Origin: Penicillium oxalicum | Taxonomy: Eukaryota; Ascomycota; Eurotiomycetes; Eurotiales; Aspergillaceae | Length of the DNA: 64,000 nucleotides | Assembly (NCBI RefSeq): GCF_001723175.1 | Contig: NC_064653.1 | Location: forward strand, 1,488,001 to 1,552,000 | Reading direction: 5' to 3' | Part shown: piece by piece, positions 51,001-62,874 of the stretch | Layout of the letters: every line of letters starts with the position of its first letter | How positions within the stretch are numbered: position 1 is the first letter of the stretch | Made by a program: the position numbers and the translations under genes | Notes under the pieces: generated by a model | Told to the model about the DNA's origin: nothing | What the model saw: only the letters and a program-made list of their open reading frames with translations | Database searches by the model: none

Positions 51001-51593
51001 GAGACCGAGTTTCGCAGCGCCCACAAGGCACGCCCCCGCTGCATCTGACTCGAGCTGTCGCGCAGCTGAAGCAAGCCCTGAAGGTCTTGACGGTGATCCG
51101 GTGCGGACGATCTTTGCCCCCTTCGCCTCCCGGGGTATGGTGGCTCAACTCGTGTCGGTGTAGGGTATCGCTGGTGTGACCGTTCCTCGCGTCAGCATCG
51201 ATCGAAGCTAACCACCAAAGATCGGCGTGAAAAGGTCGCTGTTAGTACCTACGTTCGAGAGAAATGGCGCCCACATTGCGCACACTCGAATGGTTTTTCT
51301 TTGGTGTGACTGCGCAAGTGTCGTTTCAAATGTTCGGGACGCCGGAAGGTGCTCCCACAGACAGTGCATTTTACCTGACTGGTGGTCACGCCAGCCTGTT
51401 CATTTCGGTCCCCATTTTCATGGATATCTGGAGCTTTGCCGCCATTCAATGGCTCCGGAGCCGAGGACATTCTGTGGTCGGTGTGACTCGCCGACGTCGC
51501 ATGGTCATGCTCAGTCTCCGAGAGCATCGCGTCTTGAATGAGTATGGTTGAATGGGGTGTGGCATCTCCGAGGCGAACAAAATGCTGTTGCAA
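48086..51593 (-). CDS. Transcription factor combining two C2H2 fingers with a Zn2Cys6 cluster
   Basis: Four exons (51593-51253, 51170-49616, 49564-49301, 49246-48086) sum to 3321 nt and encode up to 1106 residues. Two tandem C2H2 fingers ([21 protein letters not shown] and [21 protein letters not shown], about residues 75-130) are followed within 25 residues by a Zn2Cys6 cluster ([17 protein letters not shown], then [10 protein letters not shown]). A long Ser/Pro/Lys-rich linker leads to the fungal-specific regulatory domain, recognisable at [17 protein letters not shown] and in the last exon at [20 protein letters not shown]. The second finger is split by intron 1. The start is uncertain: the first Met of the frame at 51593 or a Met 22 codons later (MLSETEHDH). 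Its targets cannot be deduced. Confidence 0.9.
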
Positions 51594-52645
51594 TCTACGT
51601 CACCTTCAGAGGTAGCAGGAAATCCGGGGGGTGGTCACTCCGGGGAGAGAGTGTCACGATGGCTGTGGACCACTGAACGAGTCTGGACGAGTGGACACCT
51701 CGCCATGCCCATCTGGGCCGTCGAGGCTTGGCCCATCAGTGAAGACTTGGGCAAGAGGGGGTGGAGGAGATCCTTGTTTGATTCGGGGGGGCTAAATAGA
51801 AAACACTTTATCCACTTCCCCATGGTTAATTGCGGAGGCACACCCGCGGCGATTGGTTCTTCGGCCTCAAAACTCCTGAGAGACCTTGGAACTGGGCAAC
51901 GGGTCGGCTCGGTTAATAATGATCATCTACAACTAGGGACAGTGGTCAGTACAGACCTGAGTAGTGTTCGAGGGTTTACGCAGGAGACCCTCAAATGGTG
52001 TGGATTCTGTCGACCACAGAAACCGCTCAACACGTTGGACATAAGGCCAGACCGAATGGCCATCAAAGCCTGCACGGTCTTTAAACTTCGGACTTGGAAG
52101 TAAGGATGCTTCCACACACTCTCTTCAATACTCGGGATTGTCACGGGACTCAAGACCGCGCCCACATGGTCCGCGAGTGAAATCATCCTCCCCACACCCA
52201 AGGCCGTTATGCGTGGTTGTTTATACAGATGTGAGCACTTATCGCATCGGCTTCGTGGCTCTTGGTGCCCGCGCGACCACAGACCATGTGTCAAAGATCT
52301 CCTGGAGGCTGAGGTCACCGTGTTGCATATCTTACTCAGCCGCTGCCTACCTGACTTAAGCAATCAACCACAGGGCTGACCTGACAACGAAAGGAGTGAC
52401 ACTGCCACACGGGGGCCTAAAGAGTGGACCCTGCGCGCCTTCCTTAATTTACAATCGACGACATGACCAACAGATGCTCCATCTCTTGACTACCGCCCTG
52501 TCAAATCTTGAGCAGCTTCGAAGGGTGCAACCTCGGGCGATCTTCAATTGTGCCCCTGGGAAGCTTTTTTGGGCGTGGCGTAACCTTGCCCTTCCCCCTT
52601 GGCCCGACCGTTGTTGAATTCAAGGAGAGACGCCACTTGCAGGCA
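51594..52645. other. Divergent promoter region between the C2H2/Zn2Cys6 factor and IRS4
   Basis: About 1.05 kb. A 183-codon plus-strand frame (51552-52103) overlaps the first exon of the factor and shows no family features. The IRS4 frame is open from 52508 without an ATG before 52646. Confidence 0.5.
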
Positions 52646-54178
52646 ATGGACGCCAAGATCGCCGCCGGCAATCCGCGGTTGACATCTCCGACCTTCCGAG
52701 ACACCTCCGCGCTGCGAGGTGCCACGATTGCCTTTGCCAACTCGTCGAGAGCTTCGCAAGATGCGGCTCACAATCGCTCTACCTTCACCGAGCGTGCATC
52801 TGCTAGCAACGTGAATCGGTATGCTCATCGTCGCACTGAAATGGAGTCTGATCAAGGGCCGGAGGTCGGCTCGGTGAAGGACAAAATTGGGCTCTTTACC
52901 AGGAACAACACACTGTCACCGCCGCTGACGCCAACCCGCTCCTCATCCCCATCTCCAGGACAAATCGCAGCGCGACTCGCCGTTGAAAGATCACCGTCTC
53001 GAGCACAGGAAGCCACGGTCGCTATGGCTACCGCGAGAACAATCACTACGCGCACTGCCAGTCGCATGTCGGCTCGAGCACCGGAAGAACGACAGGAGCT
53101 GCGAGCACCAACCTCCCGTCGACCGAGAGCCAATTTGCAAGACAGTTCAGCGGGCACAATAAATCGAGCAGAAGTTGTTTATACCGATATCGAATCAGAA
53201 GCAGAACCTCCCCAAAGGGGCTCTTCTCTTCCCCCGCGCGTCGCGAGTGTGCGCATCTCCACCGCCAGCCCTCGTCCACCAGAACGATCACGGAAGCCCC
53301 CAAGCTCTCAGGATGGAGGGAAATTGCAACTCCCGCCACGGACAGCACCCTCCATATCCACAACACGTACCCCAAATTCTGCAGGGATCCCTTCCATACG
53401 TTCCTCCACGCCCAGTGTGACTTCTGCGTCCGGCCTCTCACAAACCAGCAGCTCGACCACTGTCAATGAGTTGGGTGGCATGGACGAGGAAGCGCTTTCA
53501 AATGCAATTGTTGCCTCGTCTCTCGCGTCCGCTCGAGCGTCTCCTACAACAAAGTTGGCTCCGCCCCCGCCACCTTCGAGACGACGCGCACGGTCCCGAT
53601 CAATACTTCAATTTGCCAGCTCCTCTCAGTCGGAACCGTCGCGAAGCCTCAGTCCGACAAAAGGAATGCCGATGACTTTACGCGGTAGACCAAAGGACGA
53701 GGAAGCCGAGTCGCATCGCCGATATAAAATCAATCTGCTCCACAAACATCCACATAAGCATCACGAAGGCGATCGGAAGAGATGGAAGCGCGAAGTTACC
53801 GAAAAAGAACGCAAGCGCTACGAAGGCGTGTGGGCATCGAACAGAGGGTTGTTTGTGTCCGCAGACCGGGAGCTAGGCCGCCACAGATTCAACGGGTACG
53901 CCCCAGGGCCGATCCCTGCGGACATGGTACTTAATCTGGTAGCCCGTGAAATCTGGTCCCGCAGTCGCCTGCCACCTGCAACGCTGGCACAAGTGTGGGA
54001 TCTTGTGGATAGCCAGCAGATTGGTCTCCTCACCAAGGAGGAGTTTGTGGTTGGAATGTGGCTGATTGACCAACTGCTGCGGGGTCACAAATTGCCCGTC
54101 AAAGTTCCCGATACGATCTGGGATAGTGTGAGATTCGCAAGCGGGATCAAACTCACGTCTGTTGGGCCGAAGGGCTGA
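52646..54178 (+). CDS. irs4: EH-domain protein IRS4 (increased rDNA silencing / phosphoinositide regulator)
   Basis: Yeast Irs4 and Tax4 are EH-domain proteins that activate the phosphoinositide 5-phosphatase Inp51 and influence cell-wall integrity, autophagy and rDNA silencing. One exon, 510 residues from the ATG at 52646 (MDAKIAAGNPRL). Residues 1-380 are disordered and rich in Ser, Arg and Pro, with SPPLTPTRSSSPSPG and a PPPPPSRRRARSRS segment. The EH domain occupies about residues 415-505: RYEGVWASNRGLFV, then LVAREIWSRSRLPPATLAQV, WDLVDSQQIGLLTKEEFVVG and MWLIDQLLRGHKLP. The C-terminal EH position and a basic His/Lys patch before it match the Irs4 family. In-frame codons from 52508 lack an ATG, so the start is either 52646 or in an unseen upstream exon. 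Confidence 0.9.
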   Translation: MDAKIAAGNPRLTSPTFRDTSALRGATIAFANSSRASQDAAHNRSTFTERASASNVNRYAHRRTEMESDQGPEVGSVKDKIGLFTRNNTLSPPLTPTRSSSPSPGQIAARLAVERSPSRAQEATVAMATARTITTRTASRMSARAPEERQELRAPTSRRPRANLQDSSAGTINRAEVVYTDIESEAEPPQRGSSLPPRVASVRISTASPRPPERSRKPPSSQDGGKLQLPPRTAPSISTTRTPNSAGIPSIRSSTPSVTSASGLSQTSSSTTVNELGGMDEEALSNAIVASSLASARASPTTKLAPPPPPSRRRARSRSILQFASSSQSEPSRSLSPTKGMPMTLRGRPKDEEAESHRRYKINLLHKHPHKHHEGDRKRWKREVTEKERKRYEGVWASNRGLFVSADRELGRHRFNGYAPGPIPADMVLNLVAREIWSRSRLPPATLAQVWDLVDSQQIGLLTKEEFVVGMWLIDQLLRGHKLPVKVPDTIWDSVRFASGIKLTSVGPKG

Positions 54179-55661
54179 CAGACCTGGGTATTGTGATCGG
54201 ACGGTTTACGACAGACAAAAGGACTTCAAGATGAGCCACATTTGGCAACTGGAAGCCACAAAGAAAGAATGCGCTATCTGCACCGCTTTTTATTTTTATC
54301 AGGACCATCCGCAGCTTAGCCGGCTCAATTATACTATGAGCACAAAGGACTGGACATCCCGCAGTGCTCGACGAGGCAGACTCGTGGCCTACGAGTATGA
54401 CATACAGGCACGAGGGCAATCACGGGCAGTCGGAGACTCTGGCCTCTGCCATCTCGGCCAGCACATTTGATTGTGTGTAGAGATCAAAGAGACTCCCCCT
54501 ACTTGCGTGCTACTGTACAGCTGCCCCTCTGCAAGGAATGGTCTGGTATGTACAATTATCGGACCACTCACTTGCCGAATATTGGTGGTCATGGCAGCAC
54601 CCTCGAGCAAGGCACTTGGTTGATGCAAGTAAATCGCATGACATTGGTAGAGATGGGAAGGTGGCAGATTGATAGATTAGAACCTTCCCAAATTCCAAGC
54701 ATCCCATTCTGTCGCATTCGTGCACAGGAGCGCACCACTGCAAAGCTAATGAATGTTTCATTGAAAAACGTCACCCCTTGATCCATTTTCCTTCGCGTGG
54801 CCAGGATCTGGCTCTACTCAGCCATTCGAGGTTCGTTGGGTCTATCGATTGTAGCAAGTTGATCGACCTGCACAACCAGTAACCGTCGAGGATCACAATG
54901 CACCTTGGGCAAGGGCCATGTGCTCGTGTGCCTACAGTAATGTGAGATGCACAGAGCTTACCGACAAGTGTCGTCTCCGTGAAACCAGGACGATGCGCTC
55001 CCGGAGAGGAGAGGGAGAGAGAGAGAGAGAGAGAGAGAGTAATTATGTAGAGATTGTAGGTATCCAGACCTTTGGGATATGCATACACGTGACTCCAGGC
55101 CTTTACTGTCCGCTCACTGACCAGTTTGCGAAGGCCGAGGGGAAATTCGTAAGAGACAGGATCATCACCACACATGGCAGCCCTAAATTCTATATAAAAT
55201 TCGCAGGGGACTCGGAAGTGAGTCTTTAATGAACGTATCGTACATGGTCGCCATGGACCCGTGGAAGGAAGCATTTCACGGTCCATCGCGCGTGTAAGTC
55301 GCCACGAAGTCATGACTCAGGATGGCTCGCATCCGCCATCCCGCAGAGCAAATCCCGAATCTCCACGGTTCGGGATTTGGATGCCCTGGATCGTACAATC
55401 AACGCGCCTCTTCTATATCAGAGCTCCGTCACATTCTTTTCAAGGCGGGCTCTTATTCGCATTTGAATTCAACTTCACAGAATTCGACCTGAGCACGGCT
55501 CCGAGAAGCAAAGGGTCGAGCGCTATCCACCTCCGAAAGTGCTGATTGCGGATCGATTGCTGCATTCACAATTCTTCCAGACGAGCACAAGGAAAGGAAG
55601 AACAGGCGGGGATTCAACGAGCGGACCATCGCCCCATGCCAATCCAGCAGTGTGATTCGCC
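54179..55661. other. Intergenic region with a GA microsatellite
   Basis: About 1.5 kb between IRS4 and the next Zn2Cys6 gene, both on the plus strand. Apart from the GA run at 55015-55039, nothing specific is seen; the frames on both strands (for example 54771-55313) look accidental. Confidence 0.5.
55015..55039. repeat. (GA)12 microsatellite
   Basis: Uninterrupted GA dinucleotide run within a purine-rich tract beginning near 55001, about 620 bp upstream of a Zn2Cys6 gene. Confidence 0.9.
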
Positions 55662-58501
55662 ATGGTCGACGCTGTTCAGAACGAGAGCGGACCTGCCTTG
55701 ACGGCTTCTAGGCCGGTTCGCAAGAAATTTGCCCAACCGCCCGTCAAACTCGCGTGCTTGCCTTGGTATGCCCCATTATGAGCTTGCTTAACATGAATGT
55801 TTCCGTCTTTGTGTGCGCGCAAATTTCGAGCTCAAAAGAGTAGTTGCTGACCATTGATCCGTAGTCGCGCCTCCCGAACGCGTTGCGGCGGCCAGGAACC
55901 ATGTTCAAATGTACGCAGTTGCCTTGTGCATATTTCTATTTGTCCTCGAGCCATGACTGTATTCGATTGGAAAGCTTTCTCTTTGCAGAAGAGGGAGAGA
56001 GACAGAGAGACGTGACCAGCTGTCTTTGCTCGTCCTGATGAGAGTGGCATTCTAATTTCAAACGTCTCTGCAGTGTGTTACCAAGGGACGCAAATGCTCC
56101 TACTTGCCGAGCAAACGGGGTGGCCCTCGCAAGAAGAGACAAAAGCCCTCATCTTCACCAGAAATGGAAGCAGCCCAAGAAGAGGCCCAGTTTATTGCAG
56201 ATTCATCGACAGAGTTCAGTGAATGTGAGAATGCGCTCAATTTTCAAGTGATGATGATGGTAACGATGATGAAAAGTCAAGTCGCTGACACTGCACCAGC
56301 ACCGGCGATCTTCAATCAAATCGATGTTCTGTCCCTACCGGGTGCAGGCCTACGGCACCTGGACTTTCCTAATGTGGGCTCACTGTTTCAGGGCTTTTAC
56401 ACAGGGGACGACTCATCGTCTCAACTTCAAATGGAGACTGTGCCACCTTCCATGAGTACAAGGTCCTGCTTCGTGAGAACGTATGGGAGTGAGTCTGAAA
56501 TGTAGGTCTTGAAGCACGCCCTTGCCCTTGCTTTCTAAAGTCTACCGGGTGTTGACGCGACCCCTCAAGTTTGAATGCGTACTACGATTTCATTCACCTC
56601 TACTTTCCTGTTCTTCCGCCGCGACCATCACGACAGCTCGAGGATCGGCCTCTGCATTGTCTGGTCTCTCCAGAGTCGACTCCCGAGCCTGTCATGATGT
56701 ACAAGCCTCGGTCGCCGTTGAGCCTGGCGATATCAGCAATCCTCGCTCTTGTCCCTCATCCTGACGACCCGGAGCCAACGTCATCCACTTCCGTTCTTCA
56801 ACGCAGGTTATACGCGCATTCGTTCGCGCAACTAGCCAACTCAATGATTGAGGCGGAATGCGATCTTGAGTTATCTTCCACATACCCTGGCCAGGCCCTG
56901 TCGAGTACACGGCCAATGGTCAATCGCGAGAGACTGCATCCTACCACGCCCGAAGATATTGAGACGCTGCTGGCACTCTTGATTCTCTCTGTGTACGAAT
57001 ACACGCAAAGAGGGAACCTCCTGAAGATGAGGTATCGCGCTGGTCAAGCATTGGCACTTGCCCTCGAGAAGTCCCTACATTCGTGCAATGAAAATGACGA
57101 GTGTTCCGAGGCTCGGCGAAGAGCTTGGTGGATGACGGTATTTCTGCTCGACAATACTTCAAAATCTTCTACACCATAGCTGATTAACCCATCTCTAGTA
57201 CTATTGTGTCCTCCAGGGCTCTATAGTGAGCACAACTGTAAGTATCAGCATCGAACCATGTAGAACGATCAGGAGCAAGAGCTAACAAACCGGCAGCCAC
57301 CCACAATAGTTATCAATGATCCTCAGTTTACAACGCCATACCCAAATTTTGAATCCGACGCGGAGGTTTGTCTTCGTCTTCACGCAATTTGTTCCATTCG
57401 CTGAGTGTTTTGCAGGGCTGGTCTATTTTGATCCAATCACAGCAGGTGTTGGTGTCCGCAACCCAATACATAGCGGATCTTAACAAAAGCCTCGCTTCGT
57501 CATCAGATTTGCACTTTTTGTTTGAGCGCATGCAGCAGCTTGACTCTTGGACCACTTCAGTAATAGCGCAGACGGATGTGCCTCCAACACCATCTACAGA
57601 GCCTGACTTCGGCGATCGACGTGAAACGGTTACCGCTCGAAGTATTCGCGCAATATCGCGTATCAAGCTATCAAGGTGCGTGCCGATCGCAAGGCTTTGA
57701 TTTCAAGTTCTTCTTCGCTGATCATAGTGCAGTGCACAAATCAAAACCCATCGTTTTAGGGCCTTTTCTGATATCCCCATATTTATCAAGAGACACTGTG
57801 ATCTCACGGCGGCAAATTCTGGCGACATGGCAACGGAAATACAAGCCAAACCAGCAATTCGAGCTCTGGGGAGCCAGAGCGTTTCTTGCTCATGCAGTAA
57901 CCTTGACCAATTCCAACGCGCTCCATCGAGTGAATATTTGACTCCATCGGATTCCTCAACTTCATCCGATACTCATCCTTATATGCCCCCGTGGCCTCAA
58001 TACCCTTTCACCTCCGGCTTCCCATACACCCCACAACAGTCTGCAAAAATTTGTCTTCGGTCCGCACTTTCAATTTCACGCCTATTCGAGGCCTTACCCT
58101 ACCCTCAACCTTTGTCCGGGAATGGCGCAGTGCAGAGACTCACTACCGGTGAAATTGTACCTCGGACGATGCCATCATTTGCGTGCTGCCTCATGCAAAG
58201 TAGCTATGCGATGCTCATGATATTTTACAAAGCGCGTGTTGCAAAGCAGCTATCATCTGACACGGAAAACGAGCTCGTCAGTAATGCCACGGACCCGATA
58301 GTGGAAGAATTGAGGCTAGGCCTACAACGAATCATCACGGCAATTTCCAATTACTCGCTTGCATTCGAGGCATTGGATGGGATGCGAGGTAGGTTTCCTT
58401 TTGTCCACCGAACGATTTCTGAAACGTGGCAAACCATTGACTGCTTCGCAGACGAAGTCCACGGTGCATATCAAACGGCGTTTCCTTCGGCAACTATTTA
58501 G
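55662..58501 (+). CDS. Zn2Cys6 transcription factor with fungal-specific regulatory domain, nine exons
   Basis: Nine exons (55662-55765, 55865-55910, 56074-56341, 56392-56488, 56570-57137, 57199-57240, 57300-57365, 57416-57675, 57733-58501) total 2220 nt, 739 residues. The zinc cluster near residues 33-58 is C-X2-C-X6-C-X5-C-X2-C-X6-C (ACLPCRASRTRCGGQEPCSN, then CVTKGRKC), assembled from exons 1-3, followed by a basic SKRGGPRKKRQK linker. The regulatory domain starts at LNAYYDFIHLYFPVLPPRP and continues through SPLSLAISAILALVPHP, ARRRAWWMTYYCVLQGSIVS and PPTIVINDPQFTTPYP. The C-terminal part carries ALSISRLFEALPYPQP. Intron 3 (56342-56391) has a weak GTGCAG donor, but it is needed to restore the frame that encodes the conserved region. 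The regulated genes are unknown. Confidence 0.88.
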
Positions 58502-59763
58502 CACATCATCAAATGTGGCGGGTAAAGATATGCTGGCAAAACATACTTAAGAGTTGTTTCCTTCTCCACTCCTCATGACCTAAATTTGAATATTCTTTGT
58601 CTTCTGCCGGGTACTACTGTCTACCTTTGAGCGATTTGAGTGACCATTGAACGACGGCATCTTCCAATGCCTTAATATTTTGAAGACTGAGTGGAAATAC
58701 AAACGAGGCGCTTGAAGATGCGACCATCCTCGATATTGACGTGGAAGATAAAACCTTTTTTTCAACTACTATATTCGAAACCAGCTCTGTTCTTTGCGTT
58801 TTCGGGGCGGTCAGAGTACTTCCTTGAGACCGAAAGTGCCCGCCCGTCTGTTTATATATCCATCATAAACCCTGAAGTCTACTATTATCTCTTCTCGACC
58901 TCTCGCCAGATATATTGCCAAATATACCACAAACTGAATCTACATAAAAATCACCCGTGCCGCTGCTCACATGCTTTACCTGTATCAAGTAAAAAGCTGC
59001 AAGCCAAACCTTTCGCCAAAGTGGAGCGGCCGTTTTTCTTACGGTATATAATCTTCAATGGCCCACATCTAAGTTCAGGCGCCGTACATCTACATCAATC
59101 AGGGTTCCGAGCAGAATCACAGACCCATTCAAATTTATCGCATCCACTATCAAAATATTGTAGAGAAATTGAAGTAATCTTTCCTGGTAAGCCTAATAGC
59201 CGGCATTGATACGTGGTAGTGAGGTGGATCCGTAGCCCGCAGCGAGGCACTATCTAGGTTTTCGCCGCCGAGCAACCTTGGAGAGCTGGGAAACATGGCC
59301 GAAATCTTCTTTTTTTGTGATGGATGTATGTCATTATTCTATAACGAAGCCTACGAAAATCTAGAAAAGGAGAAGACATCGGTTTGCTACCTAGAGCTCG
59401 CCTGCCCGGTACGATGATCACATGCTGGAGTACCTATAGTAGGCTACAGAGGTATAAGTGCCAATTAATCAAGTTGAGGTCGACGCCCTGAGGCTCTAGC
59501 ACAACGGGCACTGGAGGAACCTGGACACGCCCGTCAGATGATGTCGGTAGGTATTCCATACATTACATTTCACCAGAGCTGCTTCAAGAGGGAGAAAATG
59601 ATCTCATTTCACTTGATTTCACGTGGAAACTTGATTTGTTTATCAATTCGTTCATTATGTGAAGGACTCGGTGAGCATGTTACTGAAGAGACTTGATGAG
59701 AGTAGTAGTCCAAAGCAATAGTCTTCCCCTACCACAAAGCCAATAGGGTCGGTAGAATCGGTT
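58502..59763. other. Convergent, rather AT-rich intergenic region
   Basis: About 1.26 kb between the stops of the Zn2Cys6 factor (+) and the hydrolase-like gene (-). A 172-codon frame (58691-59209) has an atypical composition rich in Tyr, Ile and His and no family resemblance. Confidence 0.5.
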
Positions 59764-62527
59764 TCAAAGCTTTGACCGAATTCCTTCAAGCCTGAACTTC
59801 ACGTCTTTGAGAACTTTGGTAGATGGCTTCCAATCGTCAAATTGACGCAGAAGTTCCATAGTCTCTTCGTGCAACTCACGCCTGACATACTCTTCTTCGA
59901 GCAGACCGCGCATAGCGAAAGGTAAGATGTAAGGATTCGGAGATATGCTCGGGCTGGATCGTTTGATATTAAGCTCAGCACTCGGAACTGACGTCGTTTC
60001 CATGGCAAATTGAATAGCCATACTGGTTTTGTAAATGTTAGCAAGCATATTTTAGAGCCTCGGTAGATTTGGAATGATGCGGATACGCACTAATAGACTG
60101 TCTCCTCGTCGTATAACCTAGAGTGTCCTTCGCCTGTGTACAGACTTCCAGCTAGCGGACTACTCAGTTCTCGAATGAGGCCATGATCGGGAATTCCCAA
60201 ATTTCGTAGTTTCAGAGCGAATCCAACAAGGTGCGAGAGACTGGCAAGTTCAATCAGTATCGGATGAGTATTAATGTCTTCACCAGGTAGCTCGGGAAGC
60301 ATACAAACTGGGAGCATGCACCCTGCCGTCGACAAAGACGGAGCGGTAAATATATGGATGATTGACGGGAGAGAATAGCGATGACTGAGGTGAGCAATTA
60401 GCGCATTTTCTGGCACCTGGCTACTTTCTCAACATGTGGAATCAACGACTTACCTCTAACGACACTAACTGATCGTCGATGCTGCCGATGTAGGAGATAC
60501 GAACTCCAAACTCAAGGGCTCGTTTCAGTGCAATTTCATAATCTTTCGAAACTTTGCTGAACGGTAATTCAAACTCAAACAGCTCGCCGGCGGAGCCACT
60601 TATCCATCTTGAACGATAAGAAGAGAAGGGACCCATGTTAACCCCAGCCATAGCACAAACGCCTACACGTGAAGCGTTGACGCAGCCAAAAGAGATCAGT
60701 TTGGCAACAAGCATCATAGACACAGGTACGCCTTGGCTGTGGCAGGCGACCAGAATAAAGTCGGCTTTGCGGATCTCTTCCATCCAATTAAGAAGTAACT
60801 TCCATAGAAGTTCCACCCGCTCCGCGATACGACCTTCGCCCTCGAGCGCAATCTTTTCAACCTCGCAAGTATAGCCATGATCTGAAGTATATTTGCGGAT
60901 TGCGTCGGCGGCCATGTTGGAAAATCGAATCGAGGTTCCAGTAGGTTGACCAAGCACGCTCCGGATCAGTGGGGCAGGGAAATAACCGTGGACACCAATA
61001 GCTAGAGCTCGTTTGATGCGCGGTGGCTCTTTCACTCGTGCGACGTGAACATGCTCGGGGTTATGGGAATAATGCAATAAACGGCTCAGGGATCGCAGCA
61101 GGGATGGTGACTCTTCGACTGCGTAGGTATCTTCGAATTTGGGAAGGACTTGATTTGGTAGAATTTTCTGGAGTTGTTTCGATGCTGAGCCTTCCGCCCC
61201 TTTAGAGGGTGCAGGGGTTGTGTACGTTGCAATAGCCTCAGCTGAGACGCGATTTTCATCTTTCAAGCGGATCTCGTTGGATGACTTGATCTTCAGAGTC
61301 TCTTTCCTGGAGATGCTAGTCGCAGTGTCTCTGGTTGGTGGAAAACAATGTTCGTCTGAAGGATCTGAAGCCACCGTTGCTTTCACGGCTTCCACTTCTT
61401 GGTGTTTGATTGCAGACGTATCATTCGACGCATCTTTGGACCAGAACGACCAGCCTGAAGATCTTACTGCATTCGCTGTGCCCTTTGCAGGAGGCAGTAC
61501 GTTCTCAGCCTGTTCGGATGGCTCTTTCGCTGTCATCTGGACGTCGTAATTCTCTGAGAGGGTTGTAGGTGATTGTGTTTGCGGAGTGGGCTCCGTTGCC
61601 TGTGGCTCTTGTTGGTTTGACGGACCAGTACCATACCACATCTGTAGCCACGATCGCTTCTGGGGCGTTGCAGCTGTCTCGACTGTATTCGCTTCCTGTG
61701 CTGTAGTTTCACTCTGCCTCAGATTTTGCTGGGCATTGGCAACCTCGTTGCCGCTTGCGGTGCCTGGAGCCTCGGTTTGATTCGTTATCGCATCTGCAGA
61801 GGGATCATCTGTCTTGAGCCGAATATCTGTTTTGGTGATACTATCATCCTCAGCGTAGCCGCTCCCATATATCCACGAAAGCCACCCACTCGGCTGCGCA
61901 GTTTGCTTTTGTGTGGCCTGGGGATTCTCGATCTCGGGTTCTGGTATGTTGGTATTTGGGCCTTCACCTTCTACTACAGACTGTGACGATTCGGTCAGCT
62001 TTGACTTCAAGACTTCCGGTGTCGCGCCCTCATGCAAATTCGTTCGTGATTCAAATGTGTCTAAAGCTGCGGCGGAAGATGAACCGTCCGACGCAATGTT
62101 TACCCGCGTCGTGGTGACACCCGCAGGCAGCGACCTCGTAGATGCCCCGGACTTTTTAGTAAGCTGAATCGAGTTATGGCGGGATCGATTGGTTGTGTCA
62201 GTGAGGATGGGGGAAGTGTTGACGGAGCTTGAAGCTCCATTTTGCGCGGCTGATATGCTCTCACGGGCAACCTCGGTAACTGGGGCTGCTTTGTAGACGC
62301 GAGAAATAGCCGACCAGGATCCGGGATACCAGCTCTGGCCATGAAATCTCCAGGATCAGATAGTGCTCGAGAGATCGTGACGTTCCACAAGACCTCAAAC
62401 ATACCGTAGGGCTCTGTGTCTGAGCGTTTGAGCTGTTCCGGGCATTGTTGTTCGGGGATGCGGGGGACGGTGAGTCTCCGCCAGAAGGGCTGGCCTTTGC
62501 TCTTTTGCGAGATCCCTTGGCAATCAT
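59764..62527 (-). CDS. YML020W-like alpha/beta-hydrolase domain protein
   Basis: Four exons (62527-62405, 62271-60454, 60416-60091, 60022-59764) sum to 2526 nt and give 841 residues. The first 370 residues are disordered (Ser/Thr/Gln/Glu) with repeated short Trp-containing motifs, such as SGWLSWIYGSG, SWLQMWYGTG and SGWSFWSKD. The hydrolase-like domain begins at about residue 390 with KRALAIGVHGYFPAPLIRSV. It contains the nucleophile-elbow-like ILVACHSQGVPVSMML and continues through GVCAMAGVNMGPFSSYRSRW to the C-terminus. The yeast homologue YML020W is uncharacterised, so the substrate is unknown. The acceptor of intron 1 was chosen because it keeps the frame. Divergent from SPB1 over 347 bp. 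Confidence 0.85.
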
Positions 62528-62874
62528 GGAGGCGAATTCAGTGTCATCAGGGAATTTTGATCACTCCAAAGTGTGTGAGGACAGATCAAGAATAAGCTCC
62601 AGGAAGAATGGACTACAAGCCGCCCCGACCCTGGAGCCTTGATATCGCACGTCACCTGTTGGCCTTGGCCTGATCCAATTACGCCGAGAGGGTTGAGGGC
62701 CTCAGGCTGCCAGGGGTGGTGGGTCTGCGGAAGGCGGTGAGCGATAAGTTCGACATTTTTTTTCTTCTCCAGACGCAGCTGGGGTAGGCAAGGTACAACT
62801 TCTATCAAATTTTGGATTTACCACTTCTGCTTTTGAGGTAGACTGGTCTTCGACAAGGCCGCTTCTATCGCAAA
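62528..62874. other. Shared promoter of the YML020W-like gene and SPB1
   Basis: 347 bp between two divergent start codons. Nothing further identified. Confidence 0.5.

Noticed and set aside
51552..52103. 183-codon plus-strand open frame between the C2H2/Zn2Cys6 factor and IRS4
   Set aside because: It starts inside the antisense of the factor's first exon, has no recognisable domain and lies where two divergent promoters are expected.
54771..55313. 180-codon minus-strand open frame across the GA microsatellite
   Set aside because: The frame depends on translating the GA repeat as Leu-Ser repeats; no independent coding evidence.
58691..59209. 172-codon plus-strand open frame downstream of the Zn2Cys6 factor
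   Set aside because: AT-rich, with amino-acid usage unlike a globular protein; lies in convergent 3' space.
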